46,021 bases of DNA from the NCBI GenBank assembly GCA_018385415.1, contig JAHAZA010000018.1:1-46021 (forward strand), written 5' to 3'. Shown piece after piece: positions 1-7,846 of the stretch (position 1 is the first letter of the stretch; each line of letters begins with the position of its first letter). The stretch comes from Treponema sp. (GTDB lineage: Bacteria > Spirochaetota > Spirochaetia > Treponematales > Treponemataceae). Both the position numbers and the translations under genes were made by a program. Under the pieces are notes generated by a model. The model was not told where the DNA came from, did not search any database, and saw nothing but the letters and a program-made list of their open reading frames with translations.

Positions 1-2
1 CA

Positions 3-1103
3 GCACTCTGGTACTCACATGGATTCAACATGATCGAAGAAGGAATGCAGGTTCGCAAGGACATCACAGTTGTAATGTGTGCTCCTAAGGGACCAGGTAC
101 AGAAGTATGGCACGAATTCCAGCGGGGATTTGGTGTTCCAGACTTAATTGCCGTTCACCCAGAAAATGACCCAGAAGGAAAAGGATGGGCAATTGCTAAA
201 GCTCTGGCTGTAGGTATGGGTGGTTCAAAAGCTGGTGTTCTTGAATCAGATTTCGTTGCAGAAGTAAAATCAGACCTTATGGGCGAACAGACAATCCTCT
301 GTGGTATGCTTCAGGCTGGTACAATCGTATGTTACGACAAAATGGTTGCTGACGGAATGGATCCAAAATGGGTTACAAAATTCCTTATGCACGGATGGAA
401 CGTAATTACTGAAGCCCTTAAATGGGGTGGTATTACAGGAATGATGGACCGTCTTTCTAACCCTGCAAAAATCAAAGCTAACCAGCTTTCTAAAGATATC
501 AAATCATTGCTTGCTCCACTTTACCAGAAACACATGGACGACATCATTTCTGGAGAGTTCTCTTCAACAATGATGAAAGACTGGGCAAACAAAGATGCTA
601 ACCTTCTTGCATGGCGCGAAGAAACAGGTAAGCTTCCATTCGAAACAATGGAAGAATCTTCTGACGAAATCACAGAACAGGAATACTTTGACAAAGGTAT
701 CATCATGGTGGCTATGGTTAAAGCTGGATGTGAACTTGCATTCGAAACAATGGTTGATGCAGGTATTAAAGAAGAATCAGCTTACTATGAATCACTCCAT
801 GAAGTTCCACTTATCGCAAACCTTATCGACCGCAAACGCTTGTACGAAATGAACAAAGTAATTTCTGATACAGCAGAATATGGTTGTTACCTTTTTGCTC
901 GTGTTGCAGCTCCAATGATGGCAAAGGATCTTATGCCAAAAGTTACAACAGAAGTTATCGGTAAAGGCTTGAACGTAAAAGACAACAGTGTTTCAAATGC
1001 TGAATTGGTAGAAGTTAACGCAGAAATCCGTAACCATCCAATTGAAGTTGTAGGTCGCAAACTCCGCGCTTACATGACAGCTATGAAGCCTATCATTAAA
1101 TAA
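3..1103 (+). CDS. ilvC: Ketol-acid reductoisomerase (5'-truncated by window edge)
   Basis: Converts acetolactate or acetohydroxybutyrate to the dihydroxy acid with NADPH in valine/isoleucine synthesis. The frame is open from base 3, so the N-terminal NADPH-binding part lies outside the window. What remains matches the long class II (E. coli-like) enzyme: SHGFN, RKDITVVM, PKGPGTEVW, the acidic metal-site run VAEVKSDLMGEQTILCGMLQAG and the duplicated knotted helical domain with AMVKAGCELAFETMVDAGI and ESAYYESLHE. The first ATG inside the window (base 30) is internal and is not the real start. cimA about 6.7 kb away supplies the isoleucine branch, so the two act in one pathway although they are not in one operon. 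Identity is near certain. Confidence 0.96.
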   Translation, partial: ALWYSHGFNMIEEGMQVRKDITVVMCAPKGPGTEVWHEFQRGFGVPDLIAVHPENDPEGKGWAIAKALAVGMGGSKAGVLESDFVAEVKSDLMGEQTILCGMLQAGTIVCYDKMVADGMDPKWVTKFLMHGWNVITEALKWGGITGMMDRLSNPAKIKANQLSKDIKSLLAPLYQKHMDDIISGEFSSTMMKDWANKDANLLAWREETGKLPFETMEESSDEITEQEYFDKGIIMVAMVKAGCELAFETMVDAGIKEESAYYESLHEVPLIANLIDRKRLYEMNKVISDTAEYGCYLFARVAAPMMAKDLMPKVTTEVIGKGLNVKDNSVSNAELVEVNAEIRNHPIEVVGRKLRAYMTAMKPIIK

Positions 1104-1260
1104 TATAGGGGAGTTCCCCTATAACCCCCGGGTGGGGGCTTCCGCAGCCCCCTAGCCCCCTGGCGTTCTGGGAGGGAGAGAAACCGCTACTTTCGAAGCG
1201 TGGTTTCTCTCCCTCCCAGACCCTCCCTCTTTTCCTGCACGACCAGAGATTCTCTCTGGA
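1104..1260. repeat. GC-rich chain of inverted repeats after ilvC
   Basis: A run of hairpins much richer in GC than its surroundings. An 8-bp stem 1104-1111/1116-1123 (TATAGGGG) comes first. Next is GGGGGCT/AGCCCCC at 1134-1140/1146-1152, then a perfect 19-bp stem 1167-1185/1202-1220 with a 16-nt loop, then CCAGAGA/TCTCTGG at 1243-1249/1253-1259. None is followed by a clear T run, although the first could stop ilvC transcription. The composition suggests a dispersed intergenic repeat; no coding potential is seen. Confidence 0.7.
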
Positions 1261-1305
1261 CTCTTTGTAAATCCGTAATTTGGTTTATTTTTTTTGAAGG
1301 TATTT

Positions 1306-1424
1306 GATGGCTTGCGCTTCGCGTATGTTGGTAGTGGACTGCCTGTTGGTATTAGACGGCCTGCGGCTCGCGTATGTTGGTAGTGGAATGCCTGTCGGTA
1401 TTAGACGGCCTGCGGCTCGCGTAT
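1306..1424. repeat. 49-bp tandem repeat, about 2.4 copies
   Basis: Copies run 1306-1354, 1355-1403 and a partial copy 1404-1424. Copies 1 and 2 differ at only a few bases; each holds a CGCGTATGTTGGTAGTGGA core and a CTGCGGCTCGCG-like GC-rich head. The array sits in the 430-bp gene-free spacer between ilvC and the ABC importer and is more GC-rich than the flanks. The bases 1261-1305 and 1425-1533 around it are AT-rich; the latter should contain the importer promoter. Confidence 0.8.
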
Positions 1425-1468
1425 TTTTGTAAAAATCGGTACAGATTTTCTTTTAAACTTATACACTA

Positions 1469-1497
1469 TTTTCATAAATACACAAAATCGTTAAAAT
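1469..1497 (+). promoter_or_regulatory. Weak candidate promoter for the amino-acid ABC importer
   Basis: TTTTCA (1469-1474), 17 nt, TAAAAT (1492-1497), which would give a start near 1504 and a leader of about 30 nt carrying AAAGGAG. The -35 is poor, so this is only the best of several AT-rich options. Confidence 0.3.
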
Positions 1498-1533
1498 AAA
1501 CTCATAGTTCATTACTAAAAGGAGATGAAAAAA

Positions 1534-2289
1534 ATGAAAAAATTTATTATGGCTATGGCAGCTGCATTGATGGTATTCTCATTCACATCATGTGGTTCAA
1601 AAAAAGCTGACGGAAAAGTTTGGATCATCGCAACAGACACTGTATTCAGACCATTTGAATACACAAACGAAAAAAATGAATTCGTTGGAATCGATGTTGA
1701 TATTCTTGCTGCAGTTGCTGAAGATCAGGGATTCAAATATGACCTCCAGTCACTTGGTTGGGATGCTGGTGTAGCTGCTGTTCAGGTTGGACAGGCTGAT
1801 GCTCTTATTGCTGGTGCTACAATCAAGCAGTCACGTATTGATTCAGGTTGGATTTTCTCTGACGGTTACTACCTTGCAACACAGACATTTGTAGTTGCTG
1901 CTGACAGTTCAATTTCAAAATTTGAAGACCTCAAAGGAAAGAACGTTGCAGTTAAGAATGGTACAGCTGGTGCTGACTTTGCTAACTCTCTCAAAGACAA
2001 ATATGGATTTACAGTAACTGTATTCGAAGATTCTCCTACAATGTATCAGGATGTAATCCTCGGAAACTCAGCTGCTTGTTGTGAAGACACTCCTATCATG
2101 GCTGACAATATTAAATCTGCTGGACTTGCACTTAAGATTCCTGCTGGAATGGAAAGTGAAGGTGCACCATACGGATTTGCTATTATGAACGAAGATCGCA
2201 GAGAACTTCTTGATATGTTCAACAAAGGTCTTGAAAACATTCGTGCTAACGGAAAATATCAGGCTATTCTTGATAAATACTTGAAATAG
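1534..2289 (+). CDS. Polar amino-acid ABC transporter substrate-binding lipoprotein
   Basis: Extracytoplasmic receptor of a polar amino-acid importer (SBP_bac_3/PAAT family), 251 aa. A short signal peptide ends in a lipobox (SFTS|C, Cys20), so it should be lipid-anchored. Family hallmarks are WIIATDTVFRPFEY near the mature N-terminus, FVGIDVDILAAVAE, and AVKNGTAGADFA in the second lobe. The ATG at 1525 is in frame but overlaps the AAAGGAG ribosome site; ATG 1534 lies 9 nt after GGAG and is chosen. Substrate cannot be told from sequence. The permease and ATPase follow after two hairpins. Confidence 0.93.
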   Translation: MKKFIMAMAAALMVFSFTSCGSKKADGKVWIIATDTVFRPFEYTNEKNEFVGIDVDILAAVAEDQGFKYDLQSLGWDAGVAAVQVGQADALIAGATIKQSRIDSGWIFSDGYYLATQTFVVAADSSISKFEDLKGKNVAVKNGTAGADFANSLKDKYGFTVTVFEDSPTMYQDVILGNSAACCEDTPIMADNIKSAGLALKIPAGMESEGAPYGFAIMNEDRRELLDMFNKGLENIRANGKYQAILDKYLK

Positions 2290-2305
2290 TCACAGTTTTT
2301 TCAGT

Positions 2306-2386
2306 AAAAGGAATTTCTGGTCACCAAAAATTCCTTTTAAAATAATCCACGTTTAAGGCTTTTGTCCTTGCGTGGATTTTTTTTTT
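2306..2386 (+). terminator. Two hairpins between receptor and permease genes
   Basis: The first hairpin pairs AAAAGGAATTT (2306-2316) with AAATTCCTTTT (2328-2338). The second pairs AATCCACG (2344-2351) with CGTGGATT (2371-2378) and runs into about ten T residues, a classic intrinsic terminator. Such elements after the receptor gene usually let most transcripts stop, so that receptor outnumbers the membrane components. Confidence 0.8.
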
Positions 2387-2434
2387 CATTTAAAATAGTA
2401 ATAATCACAAAATTATGTGCACGGAGAACAACCA

Positions 2435-3109
2435 ATGATAGCTCTTCTGAAAACCTATTCGCTTATGCTGATAAAGTCGTTGGGAAACACAATGCTTCTG
2501 ACTTTATGGGCATTGCTGTTTGCAATGGTAATCGGTTTAATTTTTGCTTTATGTAATGTTAGTAAATTAAAATTTTTGAATGTGATAGGAACTGTATATG
2601 TAGATGCTATTCGTGGTGTTCCGCTGATCGTTCTGGCATTTTTTATTTATTTTGGGGTGCCACAGGCTATTAAAATGTTGGGTGTAACAGGATTTAAGCT
2701 TCCTGCTTTACAGGCTGGAACTATTGCTCTTGCAATGAACTGTGGTGCTTACATGGCTGAAATTATTCGTGGTGGTATTCAGAGTATAGATAAAGGTCAG
2801 ATGGAAGCTGCCCGAAGCCTTGGCCTTACTTATGGGACAAGTATGAAATGTGTAATTCTTCCACAGGCTTTCAGAGTAATGATTCCATCAATCATCAACC
2901 AGTTCATTATTACATTAAAAGATACATCAATTCTTGCTGTTATTGGTTATCCTGAACTTACGAATATGGGTAAGACAATTTCCGGGAATACCTTTAAGAG
3001 TCTCGAGACTTGGGCAATTGTTGGTATCATGTATATGATTGTTATCATTACATTGAGTCGTGTAGCAAAAGTAATTGAAAGAAAAATCAAGATTGAAAAC
3101 AGAGCGTAA
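2435..3109 (+). CDS. Polar amino-acid ABC transporter permease
   Basis: Inner-membrane permease of the His/Glu/Gln type (HisM-like), 224 aa with about five hydrophobic helices. The EAA loop that docks the ATPase is visible as GQMEAARSLGLTYGTSMK followed by LPQAFRVMIPS, and RGVPLIVLAFFIYFG is typical of the family. The open frame extends up to a GTG at 2417, but ATG 2435 lies 8 nt after GGAG and is the better start. The ATPase begins 3 nt downstream, so the two are co-transcribed. A single permease suggests a homodimer. Confidence 0.93.
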   Translation: MIALLKTYSLMLIKSLGNTMLLTLWALLFAMVIGLIFALCNVSKLKFLNVIGTVYVDAIRGVPLIVLAFFIYFGVPQAIKMLGVTGFKLPALQAGTIALAMNCGAYMAEIIRGGIQSIDKGQMEAARSLGLTYGTSMKCVILPQAFRVMIPSIINQFIITLKDTSILAVIGYPELTNMGKTISGNTFKSLETWAIVGIMYMIVIITLSRVAKVIERKIKIENRA

Positions 3110-3112
3110 AAT

Positions 3113-3931
3113 ATGAAAACAACAGAATCTACAAAAACAACAGAAAAAAATACACCAGCAAATGAAACAAAGGTAAATGCTGAAACAAAAGATAAAGATA
3201 CATCTGTAAAAATCAGTGTAAAGAATCTTAAAAAAACTTTCGGTAAGCTTCAGGTTTTAAAAGATATTAATATTGATATTCACGAAGGCGAAGTAGTTGT
3301 TGTTATTGGTCCATCAGGAAGCGGTAAATCAACATTCCTTCGCTGTTTGAATAAGCTTGAACAGTCTAATGGCGGAAGCATTATTGTTAATGGCGAAGAT
3401 ATTAATGATAAAAAGGTTAATATCAATAAGGTTCGTGAAAATGTTGGAATGGTGTTCCAGCACTTCAATCTTTTTCCTAACCTTTCTGTTATTGATAATA
3501 TAATGCTTGCTCCTGTGAAACTTAAGAAGATGTCAAAAGCAGAAGCAAAAGAAACAGGTATGAAGCTTCTTGCCCGTGTAGGTCTTGATTCAAAGGCTGA
3601 TGCTTATCCACAGCAGCTTTCTGGTGGACAGAAGCAGCGTGTTGCTATTGCCCGCGCACTTGCAATGAATCCTTCAATCATGCTTTTTGATGAACCAACA
3701 TCTGCATTGGACCCAGAAATGGTAGGTGAAGTTCTTGCTGTAATGAAAGAACTTGCAAAGGCTGGTATGACAATGGTTGTTGTAACTCACGAAATGGGCT
3801 TTGCCCGTGAGGTTGCAGATCGTGTCATCTTTATGGATGGCGGTTATATCATTGAAGAAGGAACTCCGGACGAAGTTCTTAAAAATCCAAAACAGGAACG
3901 CACAATCAACTTCCTTAATAAAGTTCTTTAA
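3113..3931 (+). CDS. Polar amino-acid ABC transporter ATP-binding protein (GlnQ-like)
   Basis: Energises the preceding permease. Walker A GPSGSGKST (residues 66-74), Q-loop VFQHFNLFPN, signature LSGGQKQR, Walker B IMLFDEPTSALD and switch VVVTHEMGF are all intact. It is 272 aa, about 30 longer than usual. The extra length is an N-terminal Thr/Lys/Glu-rich stretch (residues 1-31) before the family start at ISVKNLKKTFG. No strong ribosome site precedes ATG 3113, so translation is probably coupled to the permease. Whether the tail is translated depends on the start, but no better downstream ATG exists before the conserved core. Confidence 0.93.
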   Translation: MKTTESTKTTEKNTPANETKVNAETKDKDTSVKISVKNLKKTFGKLQVLKDINIDIHEGEVVVVIGPSGSGKSTFLRCLNKLEQSNGGSIIVNGEDINDKKVNINKVRENVGMVFQHFNLFPNLSVIDNIMLAPVKLKKMSKAEAKETGMKLLARVGLDSKADAYPQQLSGGQKQRVAIARALAMNPSIMLFDEPTSALDPEMVGEVLAVMKELAKAGMTMVVVTHEMGFAREVADRVIFMDGGYIIEEGTPDEVLKNPKQERTINFLNKVL

Positions 3932-3951
3932 TTTTTAACAGGAGGGACAGT

Positions 3952-4536
3952 ATGAAAAAGATTATTACAATCAGCCGTGAGTTTGGTTCTGCAGGTGGAA
4001 CTATCGGAAAATCTGTCGCTAATAAACTTGGTTTTGAATACTACGACAAGGAACTTATTGTTCAGGCAGCTCGTGATGCTCATATAACAATTGAGGATTT
4101 AGCAAAGCTTGATGAAAAAGCACCTGTCATTTTTGGTTTTACTCAGAGCCTTTTTGATTTGTACAATTCTCCTGTTGAAGAACGTTTTTATGAAGCTCAG
4201 GTTGCAATCATAAAAAAAATTGCCGAAAAAGGAAACTGTGTAATTGTAGGTCGTAATGCAGACAGTATTCTTAGTGCTTATGATGACACTCTTCATGTAT
4301 TTATTCATGGTGACAAAAAATGGCGTGTTGAATATTTGAAAAATGATAAGCTAAAAGATATGTCAGTTGAAAAAATTGAAAGTCACATGTCTAACATTGA
4401 TAAAGCACGCAGAAAATTCTGTGCCTACTATACAAAAAAAGAATTTGGTGCAGCATCCGGTTATGATTTAACTTTAAGTTCTTCATCACTTGGTATTGAA
4501 AAGTGCATAGATTTGATTCTTCAGGCAGCCCGCTAG
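3952..4536 (+). CDS. Cytidylate-kinase-like family protein
   Basis: 194 aa. The N-terminus ITISREFGSAGGTIGKSVANKLGFEYYDKELI is the P-loop region of the cytidylate-kinase-like family (Pfam AAA_26 type), in which the loop is looser than the canonical GxxGxGK(S/T). A mid-protein NCVIVGRNAD and a DKARRKFCAYYTKKEFG segment also fit. It starts 20 nt after the ABC ATPase with a good AGGAGGG site, so it belongs to the importer operon. Its true substrate is unknown; relatives are often mis-called as cytidylate kinase, so no symbol is given. Confidence 0.82.
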   Translation: MKKIITISREFGSAGGTIGKSVANKLGFEYYDKELIVQAARDAHITIEDLAKLDEKAPVIFGFTQSLFDLYNSPVEERFYEAQVAIIKKIAEKGNCVIVGRNADSILSAYDDTLHVFIHGDKKWRVEYLKNDKLKDMSVEKIESHMSNIDKARRKFCAYYTKKEFGAASGYDLTLSSSSLGIEKCIDLILQAAR

Positions 4537-6885
4537 ATGTTAAATACACTGATCATTCAACCTCCACTTGTTCAGCTTAATACACCTTATCCAAGTGGAG
4601 CTTATCTTCTTGATTTTTTTAATTCACTTTATGAAGAAAAAAATGTAAAAGGTAGAGTTGAATGGTTTGATTTAAGCAATTCTTTCTTTCATAAGATTTT
4701 TTGTAAACACGGAATTGCTCACATTTTTAATTCTACTTTTGAAAAAGCATTAAAGCTTTCGTCACAATATGAATCTCAGGGAGATGATAATACAGCTTTT
4801 CATCTTCGTCGTTTTATTTCTCAAAAGGAATTTTGGATAAACTGGATTGATGAAATTATTGCAATTGTCTGTTCTTCAAATTCAAAAATTAGTGGCAGAG
4901 AATTTGCTCATGAGTTTATCAGAAGTGCACATGTTCCTCGTGGAATGCGGGTTGAAAATTTTCTTTCTAATCTTAACCGTGATGTTTCTACAGATGATGC
5001 CCAGATTCTTTCAAGTCTTGCATTGGCAGATCTTGCTGATTATATCACAATGGTTTACGATCAAAACTTCGCACTCATTCGCTATGCAGAACATCTTGCA
5101 ACAAGTACCGCAGAGTTTTCAGAAACAATAGAAGGTCTAAAAGCTCCATCATTGAATGATTTTTATAAACCTTTGTTGTTAGAGAAAATTGCTTCATATA
5201 AAAATGAACCTACATTATATTGTATCTCGGTTCCATTCCCGGGGTGTTTTGAAAGTGCCCTGTTCAGTGCAGACCTTATCCGTAAAGAATGCGGCGATAA
5301 TGCCATAATTATTTTTGGTGGCGGTTATGTTAACACTGAGCTTAGAGAAATTTCTGAAAAAGGAATTTTTGATTACTGTCATATTTTAAGTTATGACAAA
5401 GGATATGGAAGCTACATTCGTCTTTTTGATGAATTTATAAACGCCGCTTGTGGTATTGAAGATGAGAAACAGTGTTTTAATCTGAAAGAAGCTTTTGAAA
5501 ATATTTTTGATTCAAGAAGGTTTTATAATTTTTCATATCTTAAAAATGGTTCAGTAATAATTCCCTTAGAAAAAGAAAATGAAGAATATAAAGTTCTTTA
5601 CAAAAAAGAGCATGAATATATCAGAAAAATAACACCTGATTATTCTCACATTGATTTTACTAAATATCCTCGTCTTGCAGATGATACAAATCCAATGCAT
5701 AGAATCTGGAATGATGGTGCATGGCTTAAAGCGTATATAGCACACGGATGTTACTGGCATCGTTGTGCCTTCTGTGACACAACTTTAGATTATGTAAAAG
5801 ATTATTGCCTTACAGATATTAATTCGTTGTATGACAGTCTTTGTGTTCAAGCTGAAAAAACAGGTGTTCACGGAATTCATTTTGTTGATGAAGCTTGTCC
5901 ACCAGTTGCACTGCAGAATTTTGCATTAAAAAATATGGCAGTAAAAAGCAGCAATAAAATTCCTTTGACTTACTGGGGAAACATCAGATTTGAAAAAACT
6001 TTTGATCGTGATCTTGCAGATCTTCTAAGTGCTGGTGGTCTTACTGCAGTGTCTGCAGGAATTGAAATTGCAACAGGTAATGGATTAAGTGCTGTTAATA
6101 AAGGCACTGATATGGAAAATATCGTTAACGCCTGCTGTGCTTTTAAAGAAGCAGGAATACTGATTCATTCATATATGATTTTCGGTTTCTGGAGTCAGAG
6201 TGTACAGGATCTTATTGATTCTATGGAAACATTGCGTCAGCTTTTTGAGGCTGGGCTTTTAGACAGTGCCTTTTGGCATAAATTTACTTTAACTTTACAT
6301 TCAACTGTTTATGAAGAATATAAAAAAGGAAAGTATCCGGAACTAAAAATTCTTCCTCAGAAAAAAACTCAATTTGCAAAGAATGATCTTCACTTTGAAG
6401 GGGAAGAAAAATCTGAAAAATTTTCTGCGCCTTTGAATGCAGCACTGGAGCTCTGGATGCATGGTGAAAAGCTTTCAAAGCCTGTGGAAAGTTACTTTCC
6501 TTTTAAGATGCCAAAGCCTTCGATTGCAAAAGATTATATTGCATCTCTTATTGCAAAATATGAAGAAAATCGTGACAGAAAATTTCATAAAATTCCTGAG
6601 CAAGGTTCTAAGGAAAAACTTGTCTGGCTTGGTGGCGTTCCCTTACTGCTTGATTCTTCAGATAAAAGCAAAATGCAGATTTGCTGGTCGTATATGGGTG
6701 AACTTTTATATGCAGATATTGAAAAATCAAAGGTCCATGAAGTTGCTAATGTATTAGAAACAATTTCTGCAAAAAATTACGACTCTTTTGATAAAGATAA
6801 GTTCAGTGCAGAAAGAATATATTCTGTATTGGGAAAAAAACTGTATAAGGAACTTAGAGGAAAAGGTCTCTGTTCTTTAATCTGA
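4537..6885 (+). CDS. Large radical SAM protein with B12-binding-like N-terminal region
   Basis: 782 aa. The [4Fe-4S] motif is GCYWHRCAFC with Cys405, Cys410 and Cys413. This is CX4CX2C instead of CX3CX2C, a variant seen in GCPW-type radical SAM proteins. It is followed by HFVDEACPP, ISAGIEIATG-like and YMIFGFW barrel segments. Residues ~220-300 (CISVPFPGCFESALFSADL, IIIFGGGYVNTELR) resemble the Rossmann-like cobalamin domain, but no DxHxxG cobalamin-ligand motif is visible. The ATG directly follows the stop of the preceding gene with no ribosome site, implying translational coupling. Substrate unknown. Confidence 0.85.
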   Translation: MLNTLIIQPPLVQLNTPYPSGAYLLDFFNSLYEEKNVKGRVEWFDLSNSFFHKIFCKHGIAHIFNSTFEKALKLSSQYESQGDDNTAFHLRRFISQKEFWINWIDEIIAIVCSSNSKISGREFAHEFIRSAHVPRGMRVENFLSNLNRDVSTDDAQILSSLALADLADYITMVYDQNFALIRYAEHLATSTAEFSETIEGLKAPSLNDFYKPLLLEKIASYKNEPTLYCISVPFPGCFESALFSADLIRKECGDNAIIIFGGGYVNTELREISEKGIFDYCHILSYDKGYGSYIRLFDEFINAACGIEDEKQCFNLKEAFENIFDSRRFYNFSYLKNGSVIIPLEKENEEYKVLYKKEHEYIRKITPDYSHIDFTKYPRLADDTNPMHRIWNDGAWLKAYIAHGCYWHRCAFCDTTLDYVKDYCLTDINSLYDSLCVQAEKTGVHGIHFVDEACPPVALQNFALKNMAVKSSNKIPLTYWGNIRFEKTFDRDLADLLSAGGLTAVSAGIEIATGNGLSAVNKGTDMENIVNACCAFKEAGILIHSYMIFGFWSQSVQDLIDSMETLRQLFEAGLLDSAFWHKFTLTLHSTVYEEYKKGKYPELKILPQKKTQFAKNDLHFEGEEKSEKFSAPLNAALELWMHGEKLSKPVESYFPFKMPKPSIAKDYIASLIAKYEENRDRKFHKIPEQGSKEKLVWLGGVPLLLDSSDKSKMQICWSYMGELLYADIEKSKVHEVANVLETISAKNYDSFDKDKFSAERIYSVLGKKLYKELRGKGLCSLI

Positions 6886-6912
6886 TTTTTGCTCTGATAA
6901 GTAAATGATCCT

Positions 6913-6950
6913 GTTATACTACATTATGACAACAATAGTGATATTGTCAT
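6913..6950 (+). promoter_or_regulatory. Extended -10 plus ATGACA-N13-TGTCAT operator-like repeat
   Basis: TG-T-TATACT (6913-6920) is followed 5 nt later by ATGACA (6926-6931), 13 nt, TGTCAT (6945-6950); the repeat extends to 9 bp as TTATGACAA/TTGTCATAA. The predicted transcription start falls inside the left half-site. No -35 is evident. The same composite occurs upstream of fabD and fabZ with identical spacing. Confidence 0.6.
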
Positions 6951-7033
6951 AACTAAAATTTTTTTAATATTTTTTGCAACCTTTCTTATGCAAACTAGTC
7001 TAATTATTAGAACCGCATAAAGGAGGTTTTTTT

Positions 7034-7687
7034 ATGAAAAATAGTATTAATACAATTCCAGAAGCACTTTCTAACGCTTATCTTAAACGTGCTTCAAAAA
7101 CAGCAATGATTCTTAACAATGGTAACAAAATTACATACAACGATATGATGTGGGACATTTCAATGACCTGCAGTATCCTTAAGGATAACGGAATCAAAAA
7201 GGACAGCAAGGTTGCCCTGTTCATGGATAAAACACCACAGTGTGTTGAAACCTTCCTTGCTATAATTAAAACAGGAGCAGTAGTGTTACTTCTAGATTAT
7301 TCTTATTCAGAAAATCAGATTGCAGAAATTATTGCTTCAGAAAATCCTGATCTGATTTTTGTAAAAGACAGTAAGCTTGATTTGATTTCAAAAGGATCTG
7401 CAACAGTTCTTGGTATTGAAGATAATCGTCTTCTTAGAAAAGTAGATTCTGATGTTTCAAGATCAGTTACAAATCTTGCAAAAATTAATGGTAATGATAA
7501 TGCCATCGTAACATTTACAGTTACTGATAACGATTTGCTTGAAAGAAATTGTCTGACACATGAAGCATTCGTTAAACTTACAACAGGGGTAAAGAAAACT
7601 TCAAATCCAATGGATTCTCTTGTTAGTGCACTTAAAGCTACTGTTGCTCCATTGTTAAAAGGTGCTGCTGTAAAAGCCTCAGTTTAG
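7034..7687 (+). CDS. Stand-alone, degenerate AMP-binding (acyl-CoA synthetase family) N-terminal domain
   Basis: 217 aa resembling only the first third of acyl-CoA synthetases: NTIPEALSNAYLKRASKTAMIL, ITYNDMMWDISMTCSILKDNGIKKDSKVALFM, and VETFLAIIKTGAVVLLLDYSYS. Where the family has the ATP-binding TSGTTGxPKG loop, this protein reads TFTVTDNDLLERN and then resumes the family pattern (CLTHEAF for MLSHENL). The glycines and lysine are therefore gone, and the adenylate-binding core and C-terminal lid are absent. It ends cleanly with its own terminator and starts 8 nt after a perfect AAAGGAGG, so it looks like a maintained gene, not debris. It probably binds or regulates instead of activating acids. 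Confidence 0.75.
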   Translation: MKNSINTIPEALSNAYLKRASKTAMILNNGNKITYNDMMWDISMTCSILKDNGIKKDSKVALFMDKTPQCVETFLAIIKTGAVVLLLDYSYSENQIAEIIASENPDLIFVKDSKLDLISKGSATVLGIEDNRLLRKVDSDVSRSVTNLAKINGNDNAIVTFTVTDNDLLERNCLTHEAFVKLTTGVKKTSNPMDSLVSALKATVAPLLKGAAVKASV

Positions 7688-7722
7688 TTTATTAATCCGA
7701 AAGGATTGTAAAATAGGTGTCT

Positions 7723-7761
7723 GCCACGAAAACGGATGTTATCTGATTTCGTGGCTTTTTT
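7723..7761 (+). terminator. Intrinsic terminator
   Basis: Perfect 9-bp stem GCCACGAAA (7723-7731)/TTTCGTGGC (7747-7755) followed by six T. It closes the AMP-binding-relic transcript. A second, weaker hairpin GGAATTTTC/GAAAATTCC follows at 7771-7797 in the cimA leader. Confidence 0.85.
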
Positions 7762-7846
7762 ATGCTAAGAGGAATTTTCCTATCTATTGAAAATTCCTAA
7801 TTTTTAATTCATAATTCTAAAAACTTTAATTTTTAAGAGGTCTACA

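Noticed and set aside
1306..1424. CRISPR array
   Set aside because: The 49-bp units are contiguous with no spacers between them, and no cas genes are present.
7688..7846. Riboswitch or T-box leader before cimA
   Set aside because: Only a terminator of the previous gene and a short AT-rich hairpin are visible; no T-box or known aptamer motif was recognised.
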